Counted from the stretch's first letter, positions 24,021 through 32,796 are shown. The stretch is 40,990 nt of DNA from Alphaproteobacteria bacterium (GCA_018826515.1 JAHKAM010000086.1:1-40990); one strand, 5' to 3'. The notes: generated by a model from the letters alone, not told the origin. Numbers and translations are program-made.

Positions 24021-26525
24021 ATGATCGGACGCCTGCAACACCACCTTTGGGTGGTCGCGGCCCTGCTGTGCCTGGCGACCAGCGCCCATGCCCAGACCCG
24101 GTCGCTCACGGTCGACGACATCGTCTCGACCGAGGCCTTTGGACGGGCATCGATCGCGCCGAATGACGCCTGGGCGATCTATGAGAAGCGCGGGCCCTAT
24201 GACACGGCGCCGCGGTTCGACCTCGGCCCGCGTTCTCAGTGGGCCATCACGGACCTGTGGCTCCTGGACCTGAGACGCGCTGGAGCCGCGCCCGAACGGC
24301 TGCTGCCGGGCGAGGAGCCCGGACTGCTCCGGGGTCCCTGGTCTCCCTCGGGCGACCGCCTCCTGGTCCAGCGCTTGCGCGGCGATCGGTTAGAGTTCGG
24401 CGTGGTCGATGTGGCGGACCGGACAGTCCGCTGGACGGGTCTCGCGCCAGAGATGCCGACCGCGGGCGCCCAGGCCGAATGGGCCTCGGATGACCGACTG
24501 GTGCTCTTGACCCGGCCGGACGGCAGCCTTCCCTGGCTCCTGGCCTATTACGGCGGCAGTCAGACGGAGACAGGAGCGGCGTGGCGGCGGACGGCGGAAG
24601 GGCGGCGTCCGGCCCGGACCGTCGTCGACACCCGCGCTGGCGTCGCGGCGCCCGAGACGGCGGGGGCCGGGCAGGCGTTGGTCCTGATCGATCTGACGAG
24701 CGGCGTCCGGCGGACCCTGGCGCGCGGCCAGATACGCGACTTCGCCGTCTCCCCGGACGGGACGCGCGTCGCCCTCCTGTCCGGTGACGGTCCCACGGCG
24801 GTCCGACCGGAAGTCATCGTGCAGATGGCCGTTCCCGATCGACAGCGACTGAGGATCCTGAATCTCCAAGGCGAGGGCGAGACGGCGCCGTCGATCGAGC
24901 TGGATGTAGCGCCACATCTGCTGCGCTGGTCACCCGAATCCGAGGCCCTGCTGGTCTGGGCGCGACGGGACGGCCAGCGATGGGAGGAGGGCGGACTGAT
25001 GCGGATCGGACGGGACGGCGCGGCCGTGGAGATCTCGCGCGGTGACCTGGCCGTCCGGCCCGCGGCAACCGAGATCGACACCTTGCGGGGGGTCCAGGCC
25101 GATTGGATGGGGGCGACACCCGTGCTGTACAGCCGGCCTGTGGGCGGCGACCGGTTCGACTGGTACGCGCTGGCACCGGGTCGGCCCGTCAGAAACCTGA
25201 CCGGGGACCTGACGGGCGCGCCCTCGCGACTGGCGGCGGTGAGTGGAGACACCCTGTATTATTTCGCGGACTCGGCCTTATGGGCATCGGACGCGACGGG
25301 GCGGCGACGGCTGACGCCCATCGGCCAGCCGGTCTCGGAGATCATGATCGGGGACATCGAGAAGCCGTTCCGGCTGCGGGTCAACGACGCGCCGCGTCGA
25401 GACTGGGCGACGGCGCTCGGCGCGGAGGGAGAGGTCCTGGTGGTGAACGGCGCGGGCGAGCGCAGACGGGTGGGCCCCGCCCGAGTGTCGCCCGAGGCGC
25501 GGGTGCTGGCGGCCTCGGCCGGCGCGGCGATCGCTCTTGATCACACGCAGATGGTGGAAACCCTCAGCCTAATCCACTCGGACGGGGCGAGGGCGCTCGA
25601 TCAAGTCAACGCCGGACTCGCAACCGTCGCCCTGGCCGGGACCGAGCCCCTTGACCATGTCGACGCCTTCGGACGCCCGACCCGCAGCTGGCTGTTTCTG
25701 CCCAAGGGTGTTTCGCCGTCGGCGGTCCGGGGGATCGTCGTCGAGGTCTATCCCGGGTCCGTCGATACCGGAGCCTGGGCCGGTCCGCTGGCTCTGACTT
25801 ATGGCCTCAGGGCCTCCGTTCTCGCCGGGGGCGGCTATGCCGTGATCAGCCCATCGATGCCGAACGACCGGGAAGGAAGCGACTCGATCGACTTCTATGT
25901 CCGCAGCGTCGATGCCGCCGTCGACGCCGCGCTGGCTGCCCATCCTGACCTCCCGGGAGACCGTATCGCCATTGCAGGACATAGCTTCGGGGGCACGGTG
26001 GCCTTGGCCATGGCCGGCGGGACGGCGCGCTACCGCTCCTACATTTCATGGGCCGGCACCTCTGAGATGTTCAGCAAATGGGGCGAGTTCGCTCCGGTCA
26101 CCCGAATCCTCACCGAAGGCGGTCACATGATGCGGAATCAGCAGGGTTGGGTGGAGACGGGGCAGGGCGGCATGACCGGACCGCCCTGGACCGCTTTGAG
26201 CGGCTATGCTGCCCGGAGTCCTTATCTCGCGGCGGACCGCATCACCGCCCCGGTGCTGCTGATCACCGCCGACAAGGATTTCGTGCCGATGTCCCAGTCC
26301 GAGCTCATGTTCAGCGCCCTCTACCGGCTCGGAGGGACGGCGCGACTCGTGACCTATTGGGGCGAGGAGCATTCCCTGTGGAGTCCCGCCAACATCCGCG
26401 ACGTCTATGCGCAGATCTTTGACTGGCTGGAGCGGACTTTGGCTGACCCTTCGCCCGTCAGTCCCCCGCAGACAACCGTCGCTCCCAGACCCGGACCCAC
26501 CCCTCGAACGCGGCCGCAACCATGA
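24021..26525 (+). CDS. Lasso-peptide isopeptidase (AtxE-like, S9 prolyl-oligopeptidase fold)
   Basis: The predicted protein has 834 residues. Signal peptide VVAALLCLATSAHAQ (to about residue 25). The N-terminal beta-propeller-like part runs to about residue 540; the alpha/beta hydrolase follows with nucleophile S655 in IAGHSFGGTVALAMAGG, acidic residue D751 or D753 in ITADKDFVPMSQSE, and H784 in WGEEHSLWSP. This family opens the isopeptide ring of lasso peptides and is found with TonB receptors in lasso clusters of Caulobacterales and sphingomonads. It follows the receptor by nine bases, so import and ring opening are coupled. The C-terminus is Pro-rich (PPQTTVAPRPGPTPRTRPQP) and overlaps the 3' end of the opposing cyclase gene by 68 bases. 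The exact cognate peptide is assumed to be the adjacent precursor. Confidence 0.85.
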   Translation: MIGRLQHHLWVVAALLCLATSAHAQTRSLTVDDIVSTEAFGRASIAPNDAWAIYEKRGPYDTAPRFDLGPRSQWAITDLWLLDLRRAGAAPERLLPGEEPGLLRGPWSPSGDRLLVQRLRGDRLEFGVVDVADRTVRWTGLAPEMPTAGAQAEWASDDRLVLLTRPDGSLPWLLAYYGGSQTETGAAWRRTAEGRRPARTVVDTRAGVAAPETAGAGQALVLIDLTSGVRRTLARGQIRDFAVSPDGTRVALLSGDGPTAVRPEVIVQMAVPDRQRLRILNLQGEGETAPSIELDVAPHLLRWSPESEALLVWARRDGQRWEEGGLMRIGRDGAAVEISRGDLAVRPAATEIDTLRGVQADWMGATPVLYSRPVGGDRFDWYALAPGRPVRNLTGDLTGAPSRLAAVSGDTLYYFADSALWASDATGRRRLTPIGQPVSEIMIGDIEKPFRLRVNDAPRRDWATALGAEGEVLVVNGAGERRRVGPARVSPEARVLAASAGAAIALDHTQMVETLSLIHSDGARALDQVNAGLATVALAGTEPLDHVDAFGRPTRSWLFLPKGVSPSAVRGIVVEVYPGSVDTGAWAGPLALTYGLRASVLAGGGYAVISPSMPNDREGSDSIDFYVRSVDAAVDAALAAHPDLPGDRIAIAGHSFGGTVALAMAGGTARYRSYISWAGTSEMFSKWGEFAPVTRILTEGGHMMRNQQGWVETGQGGMTGPPWTALSGYAARSPYLAADRITAPVLLITADKDFVPMSQSELMFSALYRLGGTARLVTYWGEEHSLWSPANIRDVYAQIFDWLERTLADPSPVSPPQTTVAPRPGPTPRTRPQP

Positions 26526-28209
26526 TTTCGGCGTAGGGCCCGCGCCAGGTCAGGCTTTCGCGGGTGAGCCGGGCGTCGACGGCTGCGCGGTCGAGAATGC
26601 CTTCGGCCGCCAGACGACCGTCCAGCAACCACGGCCGAAGCACATCCAGGCTTTTCAGGATTCTGCGGCCATAGAGCCAGGTCAGGTCGCCCTTGGAGGG
26701 CCTTTGGACGACCGCCGCCGGCAGACGGTCGGCGAACGCGTGACGCGCCAATCCCCGATCCCGGCCTCCGAGCGTCATGAGTGGTGCAGGAATCGCGAGG
26801 CAGGCCTCGATCACCGGCAGGGAACAGAGGGGATGAAGCACCTCGACGGCCTCGCTCTGCAGGGACGGCGCATGCCGCGTCATGTTGTCGATGACGCCGG
26901 CGATCTGCAACGTCTTGGCTGGCCCGAGCAACGCCCGGTCTTCGAGCCAAGGGTGCACCGGACCCTCCCCGGTCGTCGCGGCCAATAGCGCGGGGTCGCG
27001 TCGAGGAAGCGGGCCGGGAGCGCGGTGATGCCGACGGGCACTTTGGTACAGGGTCCAGACCGAGACTTCGGTCGATACCGCCAGACGCGGCACGTCAGGA
27101 GAGAGGAGGGCGCGAAAGCCCTTCTCCATCCAGAGATCGGTGAAGACGTCGGGTGTGGCGGGCACGAGCACGGAATCGCCGCCCTTGCCGGTCATCACTG
27201 CGGCGCAGTCCGCCTCGGTCAAGCGACGGGCCCAGTCAAGGTCATGATGGACGTCGAGGGCGTTGACCCCCGGCCGCAGGTCTCCGGAAATGCGCTCAAG
27301 GGTCGCCTCCGTGATCAGGCCGTCGGCCAGTGGAACGCTCTTCGGGGCGATCCCGAGTCTGTCCGCCAGAGCCGTGACCCAAAACCGCTCGTCGGACTCC
27401 GGGGTGGGGCCGTGTGCGTTCAGCCAAAGCGTCACGCGGTCCCGGTTTCGCTGAACCAGGCTCGAGGCGACGATGCTGGAATCGAGGCCCCCGGAGACCT
27501 CCGCGGCGAGTGACGGCGCAATGGAAGCCAGGCCGTGGACGGTTTCATCCACGGAAGACCGGAGCAGGGCGACGGCGCCTTCTCGGTCAATGCCGCGCCG
27601 CCGTCCGCGAAGCACCAGATCCGAAGGCCTCCAGACCTCCACGGCGGGAGAGTCTGAGGAGAGCGGCTGGACCGTCCCTGGAAACACCTCCATCGGTCCG
27701 TCGAGCGGTAAATCCCCCGGTGCTGACAGTGGGTCTTGCAAGGCGGCGGCGAGTCGTTGGAAATTGATGCGCCAAGGAGGGCGCAGGTGCTGGATCAGCC
27801 ACTGCGGCATGTTGGAGGCCGCGAGCGTCAGTCCATGCTGGGTCCAGCTGATGCAGGGCAAGGCGCCGGACGGATCGCGCAGGAGATGCGAGGCGGGGCC
27901 GTCCCCCGAACACCGCACGCCGATGAAGCGGCCCCAGAACCGGGCCAGAAGCTTGCGTTCGTAGGCATAGTGATCGTCGTCTCGTGTCGTGGGCAAATCG
28001 GGCGACGCGCGGTTGAACACGTCGCCGATCAGCCTCCAGGGGCCGACGGCCAGGGTAGATGGTGCGCGCGGGCCACCGACCGCCAGCCAGACGCAAGGGT
28101 TGAGCTCGGCGACGGCCAGTCCATTTGAATGGGCGAGGTGGCGAAGATGTTCGGAGAGGGCCATCGCGGCGGGGTCGCGACCGCGGCTGACCATGAGATA
28201 GAACCCCAC
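26458..28209 (-). CDS. Lasso-peptide macrolactam synthetase (asparagine-synthetase-like C protein)
   Basis: The predicted protein has 583 residues from GTG 28209; this start begins one base after the stop of the B gene (TGA-C-GTG). It lacks the catalytic Cys2 of amidotransferases, as usual for lasso cyclases. The N-terminal amidotransferase-like part (VGFYLMVSRGRDPAAMALSEHLRHL) is followed by the ATP-binding PP-loop EVSGGLDSSIVAS. A further conserved block reads ADCAAVMTGKGGDS, near a His/Asp-rich DVHHDLDWAR. It should activate the acidic side chain by adenylylation and close the ring with the N-terminal amine. It is the last gene of the minus-strand precursor-B-C operon and converges on the isopeptidase gene. 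Coding start could be earlier only by running into gene B, so the GTG is preferred. Confidence 0.85.
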   Translation of the reverse strand: MGFYLMVSRGRDPAAMALSEHLRHLAHSNGLAVAELNPCVWLAVGGPRAPSTLAVGPWRLIGDVFNRASPDLPTTRDDDHYAYERKLLARFWGRFIGVRCSGDGPASHLLRDPSGALPCISWTQHGLTLAASNMPQWLIQHLRPPWRINFQRLAAALQDPLSAPGDLPLDGPMEVFPGTVQPLSSDSPAVEVWRPSDLVLRGRRRGIDREGAVALLRSSVDETVHGLASIAPSLAAEVSGGLDSSIVASSLVQRNRDRVTLWLNAHGPTPESDERFWVTALADRLGIAPKSVPLADGLITEATLERISGDLRPGVNALDVHHDLDWARRLTEADCAAVMTGKGGDSVLVPATPDVFTDLWMEKGFRALLSPDVPRLAVSTEVSVWTLYQSARRHHRAPGPLPRRDPALLAATTGEGPVHPWLEDRALLGPAKTLQIAGVIDNMTRHAPSLQSEAVEVLHPLCSLPVIEACLAIPAPLMTLGGRDRGLARHAFADRLPAAVVQRPSKGDLTWLYGRRILKSLDVLRPWLLDGRLAAEGILDRAAVDARLTRESLTWRGPYAEIMVAAAFEGWVRVWERRLSAGD

Positions 28210-28210
28210 G

Positions 28211-28855
28211 TCAGGCGGCCATGATGGGTGTGTAGCCCTTGACCCGGGCAAGGCTGTCGCCGACGACCATGTCCCCGATCTGGAGCCAGCAATGGGCGGC
28301 GAAGGGCCAGGTGCGGACGCCGAAGATCCAGTCGACCTGGACTCCACGCGCGACCAGAAGGCGCCTGAGCTGGAAGGACCGCTGCAGGCATTCGCCTTCC
28401 AGCGGCAACCATGGAAGGGCCCCTCGGAAGGCCGCGACCGACCGGCCGAGCCGAAGCGAATCCAGGGGTAAACGCCGCGAGCGGCTCGGCTGGGCGGAGC
28501 GGATCAAAAGGGGAAACGGGCGGCCTCGAAAGGCCAGCGTCGCGGCGGCCATCCGGACCCCTGCTCGAAGAATCTCAGCGGTCGACACGGCAGGGCAGGG
28601 CGTCAGTTCGCGGGACGGCGGCGCCGCGGTCCGACGCGGCCGGACCGGCGGATCCATTTGCGCCAATCCCGGCGCGACAAGGCCGCGGGCCGTCGCGTCG
28701 TCAGCGACCTGAAGGCTTCCATCGGCATTGACGGTCAGCCATCCGGCGGCGTCGACCAGGCAGGCATAGCTGTCAGCATTCACGTCGAGGACGATGATGT
28801 CCTCGCGCACCTGCGCCAGGAAGACGCCGTCTGAACACCAGAGTTGCACGGTCAT
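28211..28855 (-). CDS. Lasso-peptide leader peptidase with fused leader-binding domain (B protein)
   Basis: The predicted protein has 214 residues. The N-terminal part (about 1-60: DGVFLAQVREDIIVLDVNADSYACLVD) resembles the PqqD-like leader-recognition domain (RRE). The C-terminal part is the transglutaminase-like protease: C156 in LEGECLQRSFQLRRLLVARG, H188 in WPFAAHCW, D200 in DMVVGDSL form the triad. It should bind the leader, cut after its last Arg, and hand the core to the cyclase. Proteobacterial clusters often have this fused single gene rather than split B1 and B2. The cyclase start follows one base after its stop. The start ATG at 28855 lies 55 bases after the precursor gene, across a hairpin. 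Confidence 0.85.
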   Translation of the reverse strand: MTVQLWCSDGVFLAQVREDIIVLDVNADSYACLVDAAGWLTVNADGSLQVADDATARGLVAPGLAQMDPPVRPRRTAAPPSRELTPCPAVSTAEILRAGVRMAAATLAFRGRPFPLLIRSAQPSRSRRLPLDSLRLGRSVAAFRGALPWLPLEGECLQRSFQLRRLLVARGVQVDWIFGVRTWPFAAHCWLQIGDMVVGDSLARVKGYTPIMAA

Positions 28856-28879
28856 GGCGGGAAACGCCGGCGATGCGGA

Positions 28880-28898
28880 CGGCCGCGTGATGCGGCCG
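28880..28898 (-). promoter_or_regulatory. Hairpin between the lasso precursor and gene B
   Basis: CGGCCGC (28880-28886) pairs with GCGGCCG (28892-28898) around GTGAT. It lies between the precursor stop and the B start on the minus-strand message. Such a stem can stabilise or partly terminate the transcript so that more precursor than enzyme is made, a known trait of lasso operons. Confidence 0.5.
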
Positions 28899-28909
28899 CC
28901 CGCGCCGTT

Positions 28910-29029
28910 TCAGCCGGCGACGGTCCGGCTCTTGATGATGCCCATCTCGAGGAAGGGGCCGTCGAGATTGTCGCGGGTCAGGGCCTTGGCGCTGCCGAGG
29001 CTGACGAGGCGGATTGCGGGGGTGGTCAT
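28910..29029 (-). CDS. Lasso-peptide precursor
   Basis: The predicted protein has 39 residues, too short for usual ORF limits. It starts at ATG 29029 behind GGAGAG. The leader (residues 1-19) is MTTPAIRLVSLGSAKALTR, with Thr at the penultimate leader position as in known lasso precursors of this group. The predicted core (20-39) is DNLDGPFLEMGIIKSRTVAG. Core residue 9 is Glu, the right spacing for a 9-residue macrolactam ring to the N-terminal amine. Core residue 1 is Asp rather than the usual Gly, which is unusual. It is directly upstream of B and C and faces the isopeptidase. Predicted neutral mass of the ring-closed core, from summed residue masses, is about 2114.08 Da. Confidence 0.8.
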   Translation of the reverse strand: MTTPAIRLVSLGSAKALTRDNLDGPFLEMGIIKSRTVAG

Positions 29030-29125
29030 CACAGTCTCTCCATTGTTAATCGCCACGGATGTGGCGCAAGGAGTGAGCGCGCGGGCTGACCGGCTGAAAA
29101 GCTATATCTGGAGTATATTGCAGGG
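29030..29125 (-). promoter_or_regulatory. Upstream region of the lasso operon
   Basis: Between the XRE stop (29126) and the precursor start the minus strand holds an A/T-rich patch with TATACT (29117-29112) and TATAGC (29106-29101); CTGACC lies 18 bases upstream of the latter as a weak -35 match. The ribosome site GGAGAG precedes the ATG. The promoter call is tentative; the sigma factor may use a different consensus. Confidence 0.35.
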
Positions 29126-29611
29126 TCAGCGGCCCGGTTTGGGTCGCGTGGCGAGCAACTCCGCCGCGCCTGTCTTGAGCCAGGCCTGGGCCTGTTCGCT
29201 GGTCTCATCGCCGTCCAGCAGGGTGTCGAACATGCCTGTGACCGCCGCGATCAGGGTCCGCGCGTCGAGGTCGAGCAGGCGATCCTGGATGGTCCGGTCG
29301 AACCGCTGCACCGCGATGGTCAGGATGGTGGCCATCTTGTTGTCCGCGCTGCGTCGGGCGAACTCGGGCGAGCCGATCACGACGGCCAGGATGAGCGCAT
29401 AGGGATCGCTGTTCGTCGCGGCAGCGAACCTGTGGATATGATCCAGGTTGAGGCGGGTGGCGCCGGACTCGAAACGCTCATAGGTCCTCAGGGCCATGTT
29501 CATGGCGGCCGCGACCTCGGCGGTGGTCAGGCCGCGATGTCTGCGCACCGCCTTGACCGCCGCCGACAGCAACTCTCCATCACGCGGCGGGTCAGGCGGA
29601 ACTCCACTCAT
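29126..29611 (-). CDS. XRE-family transcriptional regulator
   Basis: The predicted protein has 161 residues from ATG 29611 behind GAGAGG. The N-terminal HTH is VKAVRRHRGLTTAEVAAAMNMALRTYERFESGATRLNLDHIHRFAAATN (about 19-68). The rest is helical, with a Met/Phe-containing part (ILTIAVQRFDRTIQDRLLDLDARTLIAAVTGMF) and a C-terminal tail. It is unlike the two small XRE proteins at 18875-19394. It lies upstream of the lasso precursor on the same strand and next to the conjugation genes, so it could control either. No operator can be assigned. Confidence 0.75.
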   Translation of the reverse strand: MSGVPPDPPRDGELLSAAVKAVRRHRGLTTAEVAAAMNMALRTYERFESGATRLNLDHIHRFAAATNSDPYALILAVVIGSPEFARRSADNKMATILTIAVQRFDRTIQDRLLDLDARTLIAAVTGMFDTLLDGDETSEQAQAWLKTGAAELLATRPKPGR

Positions 29612-29702
29612 CAGCGAAACCTCTCAAACCGGGGATGGTGCGACGGGACGCCAGAGGGAGCAACGCTCAACCTTTCGTTTCCGTACACAGCAAGGGTGAA
29701 GC

Positions 29703-29761
29703 CGCCACAAAGCGGCGGATGAGCCGACAGACCGCGGCGGATATGTCGACGTTTTGTGGCG
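29703..29761. repeat. 9-bp inverted repeat around the GntR-like gene start
   Basis: CGCCACAAA (29703-29711) and TTTGTGGCG (29753-29761) are perfect inverted copies spaced 41 bases apart, flanking the intergenic region before the GntR-like gene and ending on its GTG. They could be an operator of either the XRE or the GntR-like protein. Confidence 0.4.
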
Positions 29762-30478
29762 AACCCCAAGGAATGGACGTGCAACCCACTGGCGAGCGTG
29801 CCGATCCCCATCGATAGTCCGGGCTCCCCCTTTTTCCCGGAGCCGGTGGTGACCCGGAGACGTGATCCCTTCCTTCAGGCCCTCGACAGTCTTCGCCGGC
29901 TGTCGCAGCAGGGCGCGTTCGCGCCAGGGACGCCCGTGGTGATCGTGGAAGAGGCGCGGCGTCTTCGGCTGTCGACGACGCCGGTTCGGGAAGCGCTGGC
30001 GTGGCTCTGCGGCGAGGGTCTGGTCGAACGGGCTCCGTACGGCGGCTATCTGGCGCCGAGGATGGACGCGTCCCTCGTCAGGGACCGGTTCGCCTTCCGC
30101 CTTCACTGCCTGACGGCGAGCCTCGACCTGATCGCGGCCGTCCACGATCGCGACGAACCCGTCCCCTCGACCGCCGAGTCGGAGCAGCGGCTCGCCGAGT
30201 CTCTCGACCGCGTCGTCCGCGGGACAGGAAACCAGGTTCTCGTGGAGGCCTTCGACCGGGTCGGGCGCCAGCTGCGGCCGCTTGAGGCGGCGGAGCGCCG
30301 GATCTTTCGCGACCGCGACGCTGAGGCCATCGCGATCCTGCGTCTCTCCGACGCCGGCTCGACGCCCGCGCTGCGACAGGCGCTCGTCGCCTACCACCAA
30401 CGCCGCATGGAGGCCGCGCCGCTGCTCGTCCTCGACGTCGCCGGCGACCGGCGGGACTCTCCGGACGAGGAGGGTTGA
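29756..30478 (+). CDS. GntR-family-like transcriptional regulator
   Basis: The predicted protein has 240 residues from GTG 29756; the true start may be an internal GTG, since the first 30 residues look non-conserved. A winged-helix segment is visible at about 40-105: LDSLRRLSQQGAFAPGTPVVIVEEARRLRLSTTPVREALAWLCGEGLVERAPYGGYLAPR, the GntR pattern with VREAL and the wing GYLAPR. The C-terminal part is helical and short for a FadR/FCD ligand domain. The gene lies just before virD4, whose GTG starts two bases after its stop, so it probably co-transcribes with and may control the conjugation operon. Confidence 0.65.
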   Translation: MANPKEWTCNPLASVPIPIDSPGSPFFPEPVVTRRRDPFLQALDSLRRLSQQGAFAPGTPVVIVEEARRLRLSTTPVREALAWLCGEGLVERAPYGGYLAPRMDASLVRDRFAFRLHCLTASLDLIAAVHDRDEPVPSTAESEQRLAESLDRVVRGTGNQVLVEAFDRVGRQLRPLEAAERRIFRDRDAEAIAILRLSDAGSTPALRQALVAYHQRRMEAAPLLVLDVAGDRRDSPDEEG

Positions 30479-30479
30479 G

Positions 30480-32360
30480 GTGCCCGCGCGGGTCGTCCTG
30501 TTCGGTCTGGGGCTGTTGCTGGGATTGCAGGCGGCGACCCAGCTGTTCGCCTGGACCTATCACTGGGCCGCGGCGCTCGGCCCGGCGTTGCGGGTTCATC
30601 CCGATCTGGCCCTCTATCCGCCCTGGGCGATCCTGCTGTGGCGCCTGGAATTCGGGGACGAGGCCCGGGCGGCGCTGGCGCGCGGCGCGCCGCTGATCCT
30701 GCTCGGCGCCGCCGGCGGCCTGGGCCTGGGTTCGCTCGTCGGCGGCGACGGGTCGGTGCGGCGAGTCCGGGGCTGGGGCGGACTGGCCGAGGCCCGCCGC
30801 GCGGGACTGCTCGAGCCGGCCGGCGCGGTGCTCGGCCTGTTGCGGGGACGGCTGCTGGCGACGACCGATCTTCGGCCGACCCTAGTGACCGGCGGCACAC
30901 GCAGCGGGAAGGGACGGGGCCATGTCACCCCGACCCTGTTGTCGTGGCCGCAGAGCGTCCTGGTGCACGATCCCAAGCGCGAGCTGTGGCGGATCACGGC
31001 CGGCTGGCGGTCCGGGTTCTCGCACGCCCTCTATTTCGATCCCCGGGATCCGGCGTCCACGCGCTGGAACCCGCTGGCGGAAATCCAGCCGGGCCCGGGC
31101 GAACTCGCCCAGGTGCAGCGGCTCGTGGCCATTCTGTCCGATCCCGGCGGCGCGCGGGATGACGAGGCGATCTGGGACAAGGCGGCGTCGGAGATCCTCG
31201 AGGCGGTGATCCTGCATGTCCTCCATGTCGCCGCCGACGACGACAAGACGCTGCTCAAGGTGCGCGAGCTGCTCGCCGATCTCGACGAGACGGCCGATGT
31301 CATGGTCAGGACCCTGCACGATCGGGGACCGGACGGCGCGCCGCGGACCCATCCGTTCATCCGCACGGCGGTCAAGGGCTATGCGGCGATGCACGACCGG
31401 TTCCGCACCTCGGTCCAGGGCACGGCGCGCTCCTATCTCAAATGGCTGGCCGGAGCGGATGTCGAGCGGGTGCTCTCGGCCTCGGACTTCGCCCTGGGCG
31501 ACCTGATGTGCGCGGAGGCGCCCGTTTCCCTCTATGTCCAGGTCGCGCCGGCCGATGCGGCGGCGCTCCGACCCCTGGTGCGGATGCTGTTCTACGCGGC
31601 GGCCCAGGCCCTCACCGCCGAGGAGACTCGGGACGCCACCGGACGGGCCAAGCGCCACCGGCTGCTGATGGTCATGGACGAATTCCCGCTTCTGGGGCGG
31701 CTGGCCTTCTTCGAGAAGTCGCTGCGGCTGATGAGCGGCTACGGGGTCAAGGCGATGTTCGTCGCCCAGTCGCTGAACGACATCGTGGAGACCTACGGGA
31801 CCCACAACACCATCCTGGACAACTGCGCCGTTTACACCGCCTTCTCGGCGCTGGACCCCCTGACCCAGGACAAGGTGTCCAGGCTGACGGGGTCGGTGAC
31901 CGAAACGCGCGTCAGCCGCAGTTCGCCCGCCGGCCTGGCCTCGGGCCGGAGTTCCGTCTCCCGGGCGGAGGTCGAGCGGCCCCTGCTGGAGCCGGGCGAG
32001 ATCCGCGCCCTGCCGGACGACCGGCAGCTGGTCTTCGTGGCCGGCTGCCGCCCGCTGCGCACACACAAGCTTCTGTACGACCAGCGCGAACCGTTCCGCA
32101 GCCGGGCCGATGCGCCGGCGCCGGACCAGGCGCGCCGCGTCGACACGCCGGGCCGCCGTCCGCATTCGTGGGCCGGGCGGCGCAGTCTCGGCGAGGACGC
32201 GGAGGCGAGCCTGCCCCTGTTCAAGGAGGTGGCCGCCGCCATGGACGACAAGAAGGCGGCGGCGCGGGCGGCCGACATCTACGGGCGGGTGGCGCAGGAG
32301 ATGGCGGCCCAGCAGGCCGCCCTCGACCAACTTCAAGGATTGAGCGATGGCCAGGACTAA
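30480..32360 (+). CDS. traG: Type IV coupling protein VirD4/TraG
   Basis: The predicted protein has 626 residues from GTG 30480. Two hydrophobic N-terminal segments (VVLFGLGLLLGLQAATQLFAW; LILLGAAGGLGLGSLVGG) anchor it in the inner membrane. The Walker A motif GGTRSGKGRGH has K144; Walker B LLMVMDEFP has D400/E401. Other family blocks are VLVHDPKRELWRITAGWR and YGVKAMFVAQSLNDIVETYG. It should connect the relaxase-DNA complex to the Trb channel. The next gene overlaps its end by 14 bases. Confidence 0.95.
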   Translation: MPARVVLFGLGLLLGLQAATQLFAWTYHWAAALGPALRVHPDLALYPPWAILLWRLEFGDEARAALARGAPLILLGAAGGLGLGSLVGGDGSVRRVRGWGGLAEARRAGLLEPAGAVLGLLRGRLLATTDLRPTLVTGGTRSGKGRGHVTPTLLSWPQSVLVHDPKRELWRITAGWRSGFSHALYFDPRDPASTRWNPLAEIQPGPGELAQVQRLVAILSDPGGARDDEAIWDKAASEILEAVILHVLHVAADDDKTLLKVRELLADLDETADVMVRTLHDRGPDGAPRTHPFIRTAVKGYAAMHDRFRTSVQGTARSYLKWLAGADVERVLSASDFALGDLMCAEAPVSLYVQVAPADAAALRPLVRMLFYAAAQALTAEETRDATGRAKRHRLLMVMDEFPLLGRLAFFEKSLRLMSGYGVKAMFVAQSLNDIVETYGTHNTILDNCAVYTAFSALDPLTQDKVSRLTGSVTETRVSRSSPAGLASGRSSVSRAEVERPLLEPGEIRALPDDRQLVFVAGCRPLRTHKLLYDQREPFRSRADAPAPDQARRVDTPGRRPHSWAGRRSLGEDAEASLPLFKEVAAAMDDKKAAARAADIYGRVAQEMAAQQAALDQLQGLSDGQD

Positions 32361-32796
32361 CCGCCAGACCAGCCGGGTGCAGGTCTATCTCAACGACCCC
32401 AAGATCGTCTCGGGCCTGAACCGGGAGGCGCGCAGCGGGCGGATGCCCCTGAGCCAGGCGGCGGGACGCGCCATTGCGCGCGGCCTGCTCAACAGCCCGC
32501 AGGCCGATCCCGAGGATCGCCTGCTGCAGCTCGAACGATCGCTGCGCGACCACATGCGATCGACGGCGCGCGACATGCAGATCATCCAGGAGCTGCTGAT
32601 CGAGGTGGCGCGGGCCTTCTTCCTGCGCTTGCCGGACGCGGTCGTGGATCAGGATCCGACGGTGCAGGCGGCGGTGGACCGGCGCATCGAGCGGCTGCTC
32701 GACGCCACGGCGGCCCGGATCGTCGCCGGCCGGTCCGATCGCGACGCGGCGCCCGGGCCGGCGCGCGAGTCCCGCTCGTTCGACCCGCCGAACTGA
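32347..32796 (+). CDS. CopG/ribbon-helix-helix-like protein of the conjugation operon
   Basis: The predicted protein has 149 residues, overlapping the VirD4 gene by 14 bases. Residues about 8-30 (TSRVQVYLNDPKIVSGLNREA) look like a short ribbon followed by helix, a CopG-type start, and a helical remainder includes LLQLERSLRDHMRSTARDMQ. Such small genes occur between virD4 and trbB in trb-type ICEs of alphaproteobacteria, where they may act in DNA processing or regulation. Weakly conserved; function inferred from position. Confidence 0.6.
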   Translation: MARTNRQTSRVQVYLNDPKIVSGLNREARSGRMPLSQAAGRAIARGLLNSPQADPEDRLLQLERSLRDHMRSTARDMQIIQELLIEVARAFFLRLPDAVVDQDPTVQAAVDRRIERLLDATAARIVAGRSDRDAAPGPARESRSFDPPN

